Below the pieces are notes generated by a model. The model was not told the DNA's origin. It searched no databases and saw only the letters and a program-made list of their open reading frames with translations. A stretch of DNA of 25,255 nt. Source: Multifurca ochricompacta (Eukaryota; Basidiomycota; Agaricomycetes; Russulales; Russulaceae). The position numbers and the translations under genes were made by a program. Where the stretch lies: assembly GCA_022496185.1 (NCBI GenBank), contig WTXG01000405.1, positions 1-25,255 on the forward strand. Direction: 5' to 3'. Positions 9,869 through 19,855 of this stretch are shown here, piece after piece; position 1 is the first letter of the stretch; each line of letters begins with the position of its first letter.

Positions 9869-10101
9869 CATAAGTGGGTATATATATAGGGTATAAAAAT
9901 TTCGCCAGTACGCAAGGAAGTTTATTAGAACAAATGAATGTGATGTCCTACCTACTACCCCTCTGTTTATCCCCTGACTCCCCATATACAACACAAGTCC
10001 GAATTCATTTAGGAATAGCGTGCCCCTCTACACAAAATACAGTTGCCCTTCATCTTTGTGGAATTGGGTACACGCAGTGCTTGAAGTTCAAGTCCACATT
10101 C

Positions 10102-10506
10102 TAAAGAACGCAGCCTGAGGTTAGATAATCCAAACTACCTAGAATGGTAGTTATAATTCAGTTATGATAGTCAGAACTGTATATTGATTAGTCTTTACCT
10201 AGAATGGTAGTTATAACTAGTGCGCGTTAGCTACATAGGTAAAGATAAGATAACAGAATACTCACTTCAGTTATGATGGTCAGAACTGAAGTGAACTGTA
10301 CAGTAAAAGTGCCCTTTAAATACTGTAAATGAGTGTGCTTATAGTAACCAAGATTCAGAAGGATTGTGTCTAATCAAGTAAGGTATCAAACTATTCACAG
10401 GAAGGTGAAACGCAGTCCGCGTGCTACTGCACAACACACAACTCACTTGTTAGTATCACACACTTAGCGATTGATCTGACCTGGCCATATTGATCCATTT
10501 CTGACA
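10102..10506. mobile_element. Solo LTR of a diverged Copia family
   Basis: This 405-bp segment aligns end to end with the element B LTRs (shared AACGCAGC.TGAGGTTAGATAA start, GATTAGTCTTTACCTA, TACTCACTTCAGTT and a TGATCCATT-like end) but is much diverged. It has 5-bp duplications CATTC at 10097-10101 and 10507-10511 and no internal region, so it arose by LTR-LTR recombination. Its first two bases are TA rather than TG. The 10-bp inverted repeat (10263-10293) is kept without change although the loop differs. Confidence 0.88.
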
Positions 10507-10643
10507 CATTCACCTCGACCGACACGACAGGTGGCTCCCACATTGAAAGCCAATCACCAATGTACTTCAACGCTTGAGTCTGCATGTTCAACACCGTCAG
10601 GTCTGCCAGTCCGTTCTTGGTGATCAGATCTGAACAGTGGAAC

Positions 10644-10704
10644 TGTGCAGAGCCTATCTGCGGTGAGTGTGAAGCAAAGCCTGTTCCCTGAAGAGTAAGG
10701 GTAA
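10644..10704. repeat. 61-bp direct repeat, copy 1
   Basis: It matches 11256-11316 over 61 bases with no gaps and five differences, all transitions. It overlaps the 5' part of the split open frame. Confidence 0.85.
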
Positions 10705-10726
10705 TGGAGGTGAGACTGTATTGAAA

Positions 10727-11255
10727 CTAGATGGGGTGGGAAAGGAGGCTGGTCTTAGTTGGAATGCTGTAGTGTCAGATGGAAGGGGGAACGAGGAAGT
10801 AACAGGAAGTGATTCTGGAAGCAATGGACTCAGGATTCTAGATACAAGAGCTGAGGTGATTGCTGAAGATGGGATGGAAGATGAAGTGGTGCTTGAGACA
10901 GGGGATGAAAGCCGATTAATGGAACTTGATACTAAGGCAGAGAAGGGGACAGAGATTTCCAGGTCTAAGTAAGATTCAGAGGTAGCCTGAAGGATCAAGG
11001 GTGACGAGGCTAGATCAGGCCGCGCTGTGTGGTCGGAAGATGTTGACGCAGTAGGAGATGGGGGTCTAGAGTTATCTGGAGAAGCTGCCAAGGTTCTAGA
11101 TGAGGTTGAGGCCTTTCTGGTGTTTCTGGTTGGCAAGACTCTGGGTGGTATAGGGTTCTGGCAGGGCATAGACAAGTCGTGGGTGCGACTTTAAGAACAA
11201 AGAAGGGGGTTAGGTCAAGGGAACTGATAACTTTGCCTCACTGGGGCAGCCAATT
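10727..11255. other. Sequence between the 61-bp repeats
   Basis: On the minus strand a 173-residue Ser/Pro/Thr-rich frame (10654-11175) covers this stretch. It has no domain and could simply reflect purine-rich composition (AGATGGAAG, GAAGTGG). I do not call it a gene. Confidence 0.3.
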
Positions 11256-11316
11256 TGTGCGGAGCCTATCCATGGTGAGTGCGAAGCAAAGCCTGTTCCC
11301 TGAAGAGTAAGGGTAA
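11256..11316. repeat. 61-bp direct repeat, copy 2
   Basis: Second copy of 10644-10704. Both contain GCAAAGCCTGTTCCCTGAAG without change. Flanking bases are unrelated, so the pair may be the edge of a duplicated block or of a degraded element. Confidence 0.85.
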
Positions 11317-11460
11317 GCAGTGAGTTGTGAGGAAGAGAGAGATGGGCCCACGTGACACAATGAAGTCGATGAGCATTAGATTGTGCTGAATGTTACTGAT
11401 GATGGTGCTGATGGTTCCAATTGACCTTGCACCTTGTTCAATAACTGTTCTTTGCACACA

Positions 11461-11491
11461 AAGAGATAGAGAGAGAGATAGAGAGAGAGAA
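11461..11491. repeat. GA/GATA microsatellite
   Basis: An imperfect AGAGATAGAGAGAGA run of about 30 bp. A second short tandem, GGTGAAGTGAC repeated about 2.7 times, lies at 11655-11684. Otherwise 11317-11734 shows no gene. Confidence 0.8.
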
Positions 11492-11734
11492 GCTAGATTG
11501 TTGGTTGCTGGCCCTACTACAAGCAGTATAGATACCTTTATATACTTCTTGAGAGTCCAGATTTGAAAAGAGCAGTATAGTAAGTAAAAGCCGAAGATGG
11601 CCATTTTGGTAAGAAGGAAAGAGACAAGCAAGGAAAAGACCAGGTCCTGAAGATGGTGAAGTGACGGTGAAGTGACGGTGAAGTTCAGGCGATGGTTAAC
11701 ATACAAAACATATAGTACGAAGTGGATGGAGAGG

Positions 11735-11765
11735 TTTTTTTTTTTTTTTTGAACTCGAATTTATT
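11735..11765 (-). terminator. LINE poly(A) tail and polyadenylation signal
   Basis: Sixteen Ts on the plus strand are the 3' A tail of the minus-strand element, and AATAAA lies 9 nt before the tail. This fixes the 3' end and orientation of the LINE. Confidence 0.85.
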
Positions 11766-11984
11766 GACGCACTTGTGGGACTCAGCCCAATCGCATGGCT
11801 ACATCAGGTACAATGTAACTACTGTGAGAATGGACAGGAGATGCCATGTCTACAGGGACATGCGAGGTGGAAAACTCAAAGAGAAAAACCTAAGGGAAAT
11901 TGTACATGGAATGGCCATCCGAGAAAGAGACCATTCAAAGTAAGAGTGAAAACTTACTAAGTCCAAAACCAAAGGGGACCCCCA

Positions 11985-12314
11985 TCAAGGGGGTTTGCGA
12001 GGCCTGTGGGCATTGATGGGCTTGAAGAAAGCCCCCGATTTCTGGATAAACTCCAGAAGCTGAGTGACTCTGGCATGATTGTTGAAGATCTGCTGCCAGG
12101 TGAGCTCATCAAAGAGTGAGCCAGGGTCCATGTCACATTCCATCCATATTTGGGCATGTAATGGACAATCTAAGGCAACATGGGCAAAGGTTGCAGGGGT
12201 GATGTTGTCGCATCGACAGAGGTGGTCAGCCTCTGGACGGGAGGAGAAAAATCGCTTGTGGTACTCTGCGATAAAGGCATGGCCCGTGGCCAGCTGGAAG
12301 GTGGTGGAGACCAT
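11985..12314 (-). pseudogene. LINE C-terminal Cys/His region
   Basis: In phase with the RNase H frame after a TGA at 12318-12320. It contains FQLATGHAFIAEYHKRFF, then a putative zinc-binding CRC...H...C arrangement (LCRCDNITPATFAHVALDCP), as seen at the end of many fungal LINE proteins. The final TGA may be the true stop. Confidence 0.75.
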
Positions 12315-12317
12315 ATG

Positions 12318-13214
12318 TCAAGTGAAGGGATCGTCTTTGTGCTTGGCGGTCACCGCAGCCCAGAGGGGGTGGTTGCTGCCAGTAGGAGGACCCATGATAG
12401 AGATGTCATAGGCCTTGTGACCAGCCTGGGACTCAGCTTTGAGGGAGCGGGAGCAGAGCCACTCCGCATGCCAATTGTTGTAGGTGTGGAGACGGGACAG
12501 CACTTGCCATTGTAGAGGGGAGGGGGGCTCATCAAGGTTGCCCGGGTTATGAAGGCGATGCGTGTGGTCCGCTGCCTTGGGGGCCAGCGAAGAGGCACAA
12601 TAACGTGGGGAGGGGGGGCACCACATAAATGTGATGTCCAAGGAAGGGTGATCTGCAAGAAGTTGAGCGAGTGCTTTATGAAGTAAGACAAAGTCACCCG
12701 TAAAACAACGTGGGTCATGCATTCGGAGTCCTGCCATAGCCAAGCTAGACAGAGCCATGATGATGAGGCATGGGGCCATAGGGCAGCCCTCGTAGAAGGA
12801 GGCAAGCCATTGGAGGGTGTGATGGAGAGCGAAGAGGTTGACTTCAGCCTTGACGCCCCTGGTCCTGCAGGTCCAGTGGTTCATGGTTTCACCAGAGCCA
12901 TCCATCAGGACAGCTGCGGCAGTGCCTATGAGTTTGTTGTCAACTCGTTTGGCTTGGGAGTGGGAAGAAGCAGCATGAATCAGGGCGATGTCAGTGCGTG
13001 GCAAAGCCAGGAGAGCAGTAACTTTGTCAAGACATACAGTTGGGGGGCACATACCCACAAAGTGGATGCAAGTGCCCCAGGCAGGGAGTTCCCATGGGGT
13101 GAATGTGAGCATGTCTGGTAACCCCTCAAGAGGGGGACACGGGCGGCAAGAGCTTGCAGAGGGGTTGGGTGGCGAGGCGCGGAAAGGAGTGAGGCCCTGG
13201 TGCAAGGGTGGCAT
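12318..13214 (-). pseudogene. LINE RNase H domain, catalytically degraded
   Basis: The ribonuclease H fold is visible as IALIHAASS, then IGTAAAVLMDG, the Glu block VKAEVNLFALHHTLQW, and IIMALSSLAMAGLRM. Two positions that are normally Asp (in the first strand and in the D-S block) read Ala here, so the active site is lost even apart from the stops. It would have removed RNA from the cDNA hybrid. The frame meets the upstream one through an indel near the G run at 13130-13140. Confidence 0.7.
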
Positions 13215-13603
13215 TGGGGGTGTAGAAGAGCCTCATCCAGCAGGCCATGAAGGCGCTGGAGGGGCTGGGAGTGAGCAGGGAGAGATGCGTACCAGAGTGC
13301 CGTGGTATCCACCAGTTTCTCAACAAAGTGCTTCATCAGGAGGACCCAGGTCAGCTCGTGGAGCGGGCCCCTGGGCACAGTGTGGAAGGAGCTGGTGATC
13401 TTGTGGACCATGGCATTCAACACCAGTTGAAGGCACTTTATGAGCAAGGGTGCTTGGCGAGTGTGAACCCACAGCTGGGAGCCATAGGTGAGCATGGGAG
13501 GCACACAGCATTGAGGACCAGTCTCCAGTTCTTGGTGGAGAGGCCCCACTCGGAGTTGCCGAGCAGCTGGAGAGCACAGATGGACGCACGGGCTCAGTGG
13601 CAC
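12980..13603 (-). pseudogene. LINE linker between RT and RNase H
   Basis: This holds the post-palm part of the LINE protein (MLTYGSQLWVHT, LQLVLNAMVHKITSSFHTVP, then ALWYASLPAHSQPLQRLHGL). It is one base out of phase with the RT palm frame: an indel lies near 13495. The right end overlaps a shifted frame that ends at TGA 13594-13596. Confidence 0.75.
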
Positions 13604-14930
13604 ATGATGTCTACATGGGGACGCCAGGAGAGTGAAGGGGTAAAGAAAAATCCCAAGTATTGCACCTGGGCCCCTGCCTTGACAATGAAGTCAGGTGCAT
13701 TGCGGCAGGGGAGAGAAATTTCGTGCGGGGGTAGGTTCCACGTGTGCACAGGAGAAAAAGAGGCTTCTGTCTTCACAGGGTCCACAGACATCCCGGCTTG
13801 GAGCAGCCAGTCCATTGTAAGCTTGTAGTGATGCCGCAAAGAGGCAATGACCTTGTCCCAGGTAGGGGCCCATGCAAAGAGCAGACCATCATCCACATAC
13901 ATGGACAGGCGGCAGCCTTTCCAGGAGGAGGCTAGGTGGAGAAGCGGAGAGGCATAGAGTGTCGCCAGGACTGGGGAGATGGGAGAACCTTGGGGGTCCA
14001 ATGGTCATGGCATGGGAGGGCCTACTTGGCCATTGAAGGAGAGGGAAGCAGAGTGGTCAGTCAAGAAGCTGAGAACCCAGCCAGTCACCTGTGGGGGGTA
14101 GCCAAGCCTAGACAGGACAGCCGCACACCATTGTGGGTGGACATGATCGAAGAATCCTGATACATCAAAGAGCACCATGCCACAGACCATGCCTGAGGCC
14201 TGGACGCGGGTGATGTCATGGACGAGGGATAAGGCCGAGTCCAGGCAGCATGAGTTGGCTTGCATGCCGAACTGGGTAGAAGGGAGGGTTGCATGATGAT
14301 TGATGTTGGTCATGAGGCATTTGGCGAGGGACTTGTCAAGGAGCTTCCTGAGGGTCTCAAGCAGGGAGATCGGATGATGGGCCTTTGCAAGGCTGTAGTC
14401 TGGTGAGCAGGCTTAGAAAGGACAACCGTGAGGGCTTGTTTCCATGAGGCCAGCACATGTCCAAGTTGGACAGATGCATTGAAGAGGGCCGTGATGTGAT
14501 CGTCAATCGACGGCCAGGCCCACTTGAGGATCCTCCAATTGATCTTGGAGAAACCAGGGGCGGACTTAGAAGACGTCTTGCGCAGGTGATTGGCAATCTC
14601 ATCACTGGAAAAGGGGACCCAGTCCCTGGTCGGGAACTGGGGTGGGTCATCCTTGAAGGCAGTTGGGACAGGGTGAGACTCAGAGCCAAAGAACTGAGCA
14701 ACAAAGACCTCTTTGATAGAGGGGCGATCCCAGAGAAGGGGTCCTTGGGGTCAGTGAATGGCAGGGACAATAGAGATGCACTGTCCATGCCGCCAGGCAG
14801 CAACATCCCAGACATCCTGAGTGGAGATAGCTTTGTTGGTCCAAGCAAACTTAGCCTGCCAAATTTCACGGCAAAGAGCAGAGGTGGCAAGGGCCTTGGC
14901 ATCAGGGTCACAGTGTGAGCACTGAAGGGT
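13594..14930 (-). pseudogene. LINE reverse transcriptase domain
   Basis: Fingers appear in the frame around 14850-14400 (KTSSKSAPGFSKINWRILKW, ALFNASVQLGHVLASWKQAL). After an indel near 14400 come PISLLETLRKLLDKSLAKCL, STQFGMQANSCCLDSALSLV, the palm VLFDVSGFFDHVHP (first Asp) and DPQGSPISPVLATLYASPLL. The catalytic MYVDDGLLFAW is intact. TGA codons sit at 14751-14753, 14005-14007 and 13594-13596 with the frame continuing in phase. The domain would perform target-primed reverse transcription. Confidence 0.88.
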
Positions 14931-14937
14931 AGTGACT

Positions 14938-15130
14938 AGTGTTTAAAGGTCTGGTTGCCCAAACCGAAAAAACAACCAAAACCAGACCGAACCCAACTGA
15001 ATGCAACTGGACTGTCGGTTGCAGTTGCACAGATTCCCAGACTTATCGGTTGCTGGTTGCACACTATTACAGAATTTTGAAAGACCGATGAAAACCAGTT
15101 TACACCGGTTGCAACTGGTCTTTTACATAA
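14938..15130. repeat. GGTTGC-rich segment, possible hAT end or MITE
   Basis: The hexamer GGTTGC or its complement-like GCAAC recurs at least six times within 190 bp, and the ends AAAGGTCTGGTTGC and GGTTGCAACTGGTCTTTT form an imperfect inverted pair. Clustered subterminal repeats of this kind flank hAT transposons. TAGTGTTTAAAGG at 14938 could be the left terminus, but I found no matching right terminus after 18711. Confidence 0.4.
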
Positions 15131-15186
15131 TACAAAGACCATTGATTTCTTAGGTATTATGTCAGCTCCTGAAACCCAAAAATAAT

Positions 15187-15262
15187 GGCTGCATCATGGA
15201 TTGAACCCAAGACCTACCAGACATAGCTGGGTCCATTGCTCTAACCACTGAGTTACACACCC
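15187..15262 (-). other. tRNA-like sequence (tRNA pseudogene or SINE head)
   Basis: On the minus strand this 76-nt stretch has a B box GGTTCAATCC and an A box TAACTCAGTGG (one mismatch), correctly spaced for Pol III. The acceptor ends GGGTGTG and TGCAGCC pair with one mismatch counting wobbles. The D arm is good (ACTC/GAGC around AGTGGTTA). The anticodon arm does not fold cleanly and no anticodon can be assigned, so it is probably a decayed tRNA or tRNA-derived short element. Confidence 0.5.
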
Positions 15263-15419
15263 TCATGAAATATAATGGCACAATTTCTTATATTAAGGTC
15301 ATGTCAACAGAAGTACCAACTCGGAGGATCAAATTGCAAGTGGCAAACACAATACACCACCAAACAATGTCGAGTATACAGTGCAATATTACTTGTGTTC
15401 ATTAACATGTCAATACAAC

Positions 15420-18400
15420 ATGGCAAAAACCAATGCTCCAACCACAAAGGGTAAAATCACAGCACACACAAAGGCACCAGCAAAGAAACCAGCTCCAAAA
15501 AAGGTAGGACTAACAAAAGCACCAGCAAAGAACAACAGGTCTTCGAAGCAAGCAGCAGTGGATGAACATTCAGAAGAATCCTCAGATGAAGAGCCTGATC
15601 ATAGGCCTTGGAAGAAACACTGTGCAAAACCATCAAAGGAAGCTAGTGAGGATGAGGAGGTTCAGAATGAATCTGACGAACCTGAGGTGTTGAGTGGGCA
15701 TGATTTACTGGATGACTCTGAGGTACAAAGCTTGCAATTTATCTTCTATACAAAATGTTAACAGATGTCAAGGGAGATGGGCTCCAAGATTATCACCTAC
15801 CCATCCTGTCTGAGGTCCATACACAAAAGGACAAGGCAAGGGACATTCGACTTATCTTCACAGATAAAATCACAGTCAAGTTCATTATGGATGATAGTAG
15901 GGTGGATACACGAACTGGATGTTGGTGTAATATATGCAAGTAAGTAATAATTCATGAGAATAAAAGATCACTTACCAGAGCTTTGATAGAAATGATGAAG
16001 AATTTGTGAGGAAGAACACGAAGCAGAAAGTGTTCCTCACTGGGGGTAACTCCTCCTGTTGGCAGCACATCCATCAACATTATTCAATATACCAGGAATG
16101 ATGCAAGAAAGAAAACATACCTGAGCACCATTGGGCAATGCCGCATCCACTCTGGAAAAAGATTGAAGAAGAAAGAAGGGGAAAGAAGGTGGGGACACAG
16201 GGAACATTGGACATGTCAGTTAGAAAGCCAATGAATGCACCTGTGTTTACCCGAGAAGATGTGCTTCATGCAGTCACTCAATTCGTTGCAGTCGATGACC
16301 AGGTAAGACTCACCATTAGAGGAAAGTAACACTCATATCCCCATCACCTCCATTAGTCCCTTGCTGTTGCAAACAAAACCACCTTCCGAAACTGTTTGGT
16401 TGCAATGCAACCAAAGTCAGCCTTACAAGACCTGCCAACAACAAATGATGTAGTCAACCATCTGCACAACAAGTTCATTAAGTGGGTGGTGCAGCTTAAA
16501 AAAGATGTTGAGGTTCGTAAACTTTATGCTAGTGAATATTGAGACTTACCAACACTATGACAGATGGCTCCTGGTCTAATCTCCACAACAGCAGATATGT
16601 GGACAGCTGATACCATGAAAGCAGCATTTCTTGGTGTCACTGCACACTGGATTGAGGTTAGAATGGAGCCTAAGGAGACATGGGAGTTATGTTCAGAAGT
16701 TATCAGGTTTTGATCAGTATCAGGCAACCACAGTGGGGAGAACTTGGGGTGTTACTTCATAGGTGTCCTCAATCGGATTGGGATTATGAGTGGGGAACAA
16801 TCCAAAGTAAGTCAACCAGTACTGAATCATGATTGATGTCTGATGCTTTTGACAGCTCCTCACCCTCACCCTCGACAATGCCTCAAGCAACACTGCAAAA
16901 TGTAAAACTATTGAAGCTACCCATGAATGACAGAAGCTTCCCTTGTGGTCTGCAGAGGCAAATCAACTTCCATAATGTTTATTGTTGACTTGTTGAATAT
17001 TATCCTCTAATCATCAGTACAGTTGTTTAGGTCATGTTGTCAACCTAGCAGAAGTCAATGTGATGACCCATGTCACGAAGATTGCTGCTGTGGAAACAGC
17101 AACAGCCATCTGGGAGTATGACCCAACCCTCCCCGACAATTGCATGCTGAATGGTTCCTTGGATGTAATCGCAGCTATCTGGACACTTGCAATCAAGGTT
17201 TGTTGTATTATCCCTCACACAATTCTCTAACTTGCTATAGATTCAGTCATCTGGACAGCATGTTGAAGCATTCCAGAAGCTACAAATTGAATATGGCCTT
17301 CAACACCCACTCAAAATACCACTTCACAGCAACATTCAGTGGGGTACTGCCCATTGCATGCTCAGTGTAGCCTACAAACTCCACCAGGTATGCTGAGAGT
17401 TCATTTCCTATCTATTCTTCATCTAAACAAGTAATAACCTATCAATCTATTTGTTGCAAGTGCTGACCATCGATATGGCCCTATCACAACAATCCAATCC
17501 AATGGCCGGGTCTCTAAGCATATAACATGGTCGGCATTCACACTCTCTGAGACTGACTGGGAATGGGTGAAGGAAGCGTGTGAGATTCTGGTGGTATGTG
17601 AACTGTAAGTAATCATTGCAATGAAACTGACTCACTCTCACAATCCAGGACTCCAACCGAATTCAACAAACCTTCTCTGCTGAAAAGCAGCCAACATTGT
17701 GGCAAGCCCTACCTGCAATTGAAGAGCTTCAAATGGCTTGGGAAGCCAAATGCAACAATCCACATTTTGCTGTGTACCGAACTGCAATTGTTGATGGACT
17801 TGCAAAGCTTAACAAATATTACTCACGGTTTGATGAGAAGCCTGCATACATATTAGCTCTTGGTATGTTCATTTCAATAACTAGTATGTGATCTTTCTGA
17901 CATTGATACACAGTCCTACATCCATACTTCAAGCTGGCATACATTAATTTGGCATGGGGGGGTGCAGAGGAACAGGAAGCAGAGCATCGAATGGGGAACC
18001 AAGAGGCAAAGAACTGGCAGGAGGAGGCACAGAATATACTTGAGAACATGGTATGCCCCACACTTCTACTGATATTCCCACTCTGGCTAATTATGGTGCT
18101 AGATGGAACAACACTGGAAGGCCAGCTCAATGACACTAACTACACCAACCAAATCCACTAGCAATATGATGCAACGCAATGATAAATCCATTTTATCCAA
18201 GTTTGATTGCCATTGCTTGGCCCTGCTCTCTAACCAAGCTAAAGATGAAGGATGGCAATCAGAGATGCACCAATATTTGAAGGACCTACCAGCTGATGTT
18301 ATGAAGGATACAGATATAGTGAAATGGTGGCAGGTATGCTGGCATTGCACACTGATTGTAATCAATTACACTGATTATGATTTGTTACAGAACAACAGGG

Positions 18401-18711
18401 TACTATATCCCACCCTCCGCCATATTGCACTCGACTACCTCCCCTGTCAAGCTTCATCAGTACCTTGCAAACGTCTTTTTTCAGCTGGGGGTGAAGTTGC
18501 AACAAAACAACGTGCTCAACTTGGGGCAGCATGGTTTGAAGAACTGCAGATGATGAAATTTGCTTGGAGGAACAACATCGGGGATCTTGCAGCCTGGAAC
18601 TTGGCACAGGTAGAAGAGATTGATAATGAGATGAGAGAGTACAAAGATATGCTGGTTGCTGATCAGGACTTCAAGGAATGGGATAAATTGGCAGACGTGT
18701 TCATTATTTAG
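15420..18711 (+). pseudogene. hAT-family transposase, about 13 exons
   Basis: About 898 codons can be followed over exons near 15420-15722, 15764-15939, 15981-16302, 16357-16512, 16564-16806, 16856-16971, 17023-17197, 17241-17387, 17438-17593, 17649-17862, 17914-18050, 18103-18333 and 18391-18711; introns are about 40-60 bp. The Lys-rich, acidic N-terminus leads to a BED-type zinc finger (CWCNIC, then WQHIHQHY). Catalytic blocks follow: STTADMWTAD, LTLDNASSNT, the hAT CxxH in LPCLGHVVNL, QWGTAH (usually RW), then the C-terminal dimerisation domain (LPCQASSVPCKRLFSAGG). TGA codons at 16099, 16711 and 16928 break it. One splice donor reads AT (16972) and one acceptor AA (17436). The first exon junction is one base out of phase. 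The final TAG is the expected stop. Confidence 0.85.
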
Positions 18712-19855
18712 AGTAGGGTGGTTTTACTTTCTCTTTGTTCTCAACCCATACTATATTAATATTATAATATATAAATGTATCACTTGTTTTGTTATTATTA
18801 CAGTATTGGTAGCATCAATGCCAACTTGCGAACAAGAGGTTCAAACTGAAAGCAATTCGACTATTCTAGCAATGCATGTGTGACCCATTGAACGGACAGC
18901 ACGCAGCCATACTGCAGCCCTCTGTACTCAACTTCCACCACCTTAGCCAAACTTACATCTGGTTCATCCATCCTTCTCTTTGCCCCCCTGGTGCCAAGGT
19001 CCTTTTTCTTCATATAGATTCAACCACTCCATTCTAACCTTCCAGTAATCACCACAAAATGTACAAGCACTTCCAAGTCATGGTTGCCAGCTGACATTGT
19101 TTTGAACTTCCCTTATTCATTCCCATCACCTACCAAGTGCATCATGACTCTACCTTCTGCAACGAACCCCACCCTCCAACACACAATCCCTGCTGTCAAG
19201 GAGGTTCTTCTTGTGGGCCTGAAGGACTTGAAGTGGATGTCGCACTAGCATTGTGGAATGTAAGTACTTTGTTTGTTTATTCTTGGTATTGCTTCTGACA
19301 TTTTTATAGGAAAAGCGAGCCAATTACCTCTATCTGCACTTTAGCTGTGTGGAACATTCAGGTATTATCTAGCTCTCTACAAACAACTGTCCACATATTT
19401 GGGTGCATGGGTGCAGGACTGCTTGATGATTGAGAGTGTAATGCCAACAGGCCCAGATCGCAAAATGGTTGGCGCCATGGCCTCCACCATCATGAACTCA
19501 CATGAGGAATGGACAATGGCATAGTGTCGAGGGACAGGGGCAACAAAAGCAGATGTGGAGTTGTTCAGGCTGGTGCAAACCATGCACTGGCTATGCGATT
19601 TCTTTGCAGGAGTGACAATTGCTCCTGAAATCATCATTACATGCTCCTCTTCCTCTCTCTTACGATTACAATCGTGTGATCCCAAAGCGTTCAGGGGGAT
19701 TTTGTCTCCTTTCAATGATTGCTGACATCTCTCACCTCCTCTTTCCCAGAGACCTCGCTCACCTTCATGTGGGCCCTGGCAATGAGGGACTACCGAGCCT
19801 GTCACGGCTCTATTTAATTTTTCCTTTTATTTTCTCCCTTTTAGGATCACATGAC
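18712..19855. other. Unassigned sequence between hAT and Gypsy LTR
   Basis: An AT-rich stretch follows the transposase stop. Around 19140-19250 a short plus-strand frame reads like transposase (TLQHTIPAVKEVLLVGLKDL), followed by intron-like GTAAGT...TATAG signals near 19261-19310; it may be a remnant of another decayed hAT copy. The other open frames here have no recognisable motif. Confidence 0.3.

Larger units (their letters stand above)
10050..10726 (-). pseudogene. Unidentified 88-codon open frame split by the solo LTR
   Basis: If the solo LTR at 10102-10506 and one copy of its CATTC duplication are taken out, the minus strand has a frame open for 88 codons, ending in a TGA at 10050-10052. 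Upstream of the insertion it reads SDLITKNGLADLTVLNMQTQ and then IGDWLSMWEPPVVSVEVN; downstream it continues VDLNFKHCVYPIPQ with no shift. The composition looks like a real protein. A pyrimidine-rich CTTACTCTTCAG near 10690-10704 could be a 3' splice site, so this may be an internal or last exon. I do not recognise the family; it may be host or an older mobile element. Confidence 0.4.
11735..14930 (-). mobile_element. 5'-truncated non-LTR retrotransposon (LINE, Tad-like)
   Basis: Reading leftwards the element has the RT domain (about 14850-13600), RNase H (about 13200-12320), a Cys/His C-terminal region (12314-11985), about 235 bp of 3' UTR, an AATAAA signal (11760-11765) and a 16-nt poly(A) (11735-11750). 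An RT with C-terminal RNase H fits the fungal Tad/I group; the clade is inferred from memory of motif style. The expected upstream endonuclease and ORF1 are missing, and recognisable coding stops about 14930, as in typical 5' truncation. Four TGA codons and at least three frameshifts make it dead. Confidence 0.88.

Noticed and set aside
10654..11175. 173-aa Ser/Pro-rich minus-strand frame as a gene
   Set aside because: Low complexity, no domain, and in a different frame from the open stretch that continues across the solo LTR.
11266..11706. 146-aa minus-strand frame
   Set aside because: Contains the translated GA microsatellite (a Leu-Ser run) and no domain.
12079..13828. Several plus-strand frames of 110-193 aa
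   Set aside because: Antisense of the GC-richer LINE coding region, where minus-strand RT and RNase H motifs are clear.
12300..14300. Host gene with RNase H or RT function
   Set aside because: RT-RNase H-Cys/His order, poly(A) tail and multiple lesions show it is a LINE copy.
14357..14911. 184-aa minus-strand frame in the LINE
   Set aside because: The RT finger motifs lie in a different minus-strand frame of the same stretch; this one is a longer but meaningless shadow.
19377..19805. 142-aa minus-strand frame and the overlapping 94-aa plus-strand frame
   Set aside because: Neither has recognisable motifs; no basis to prefer either.
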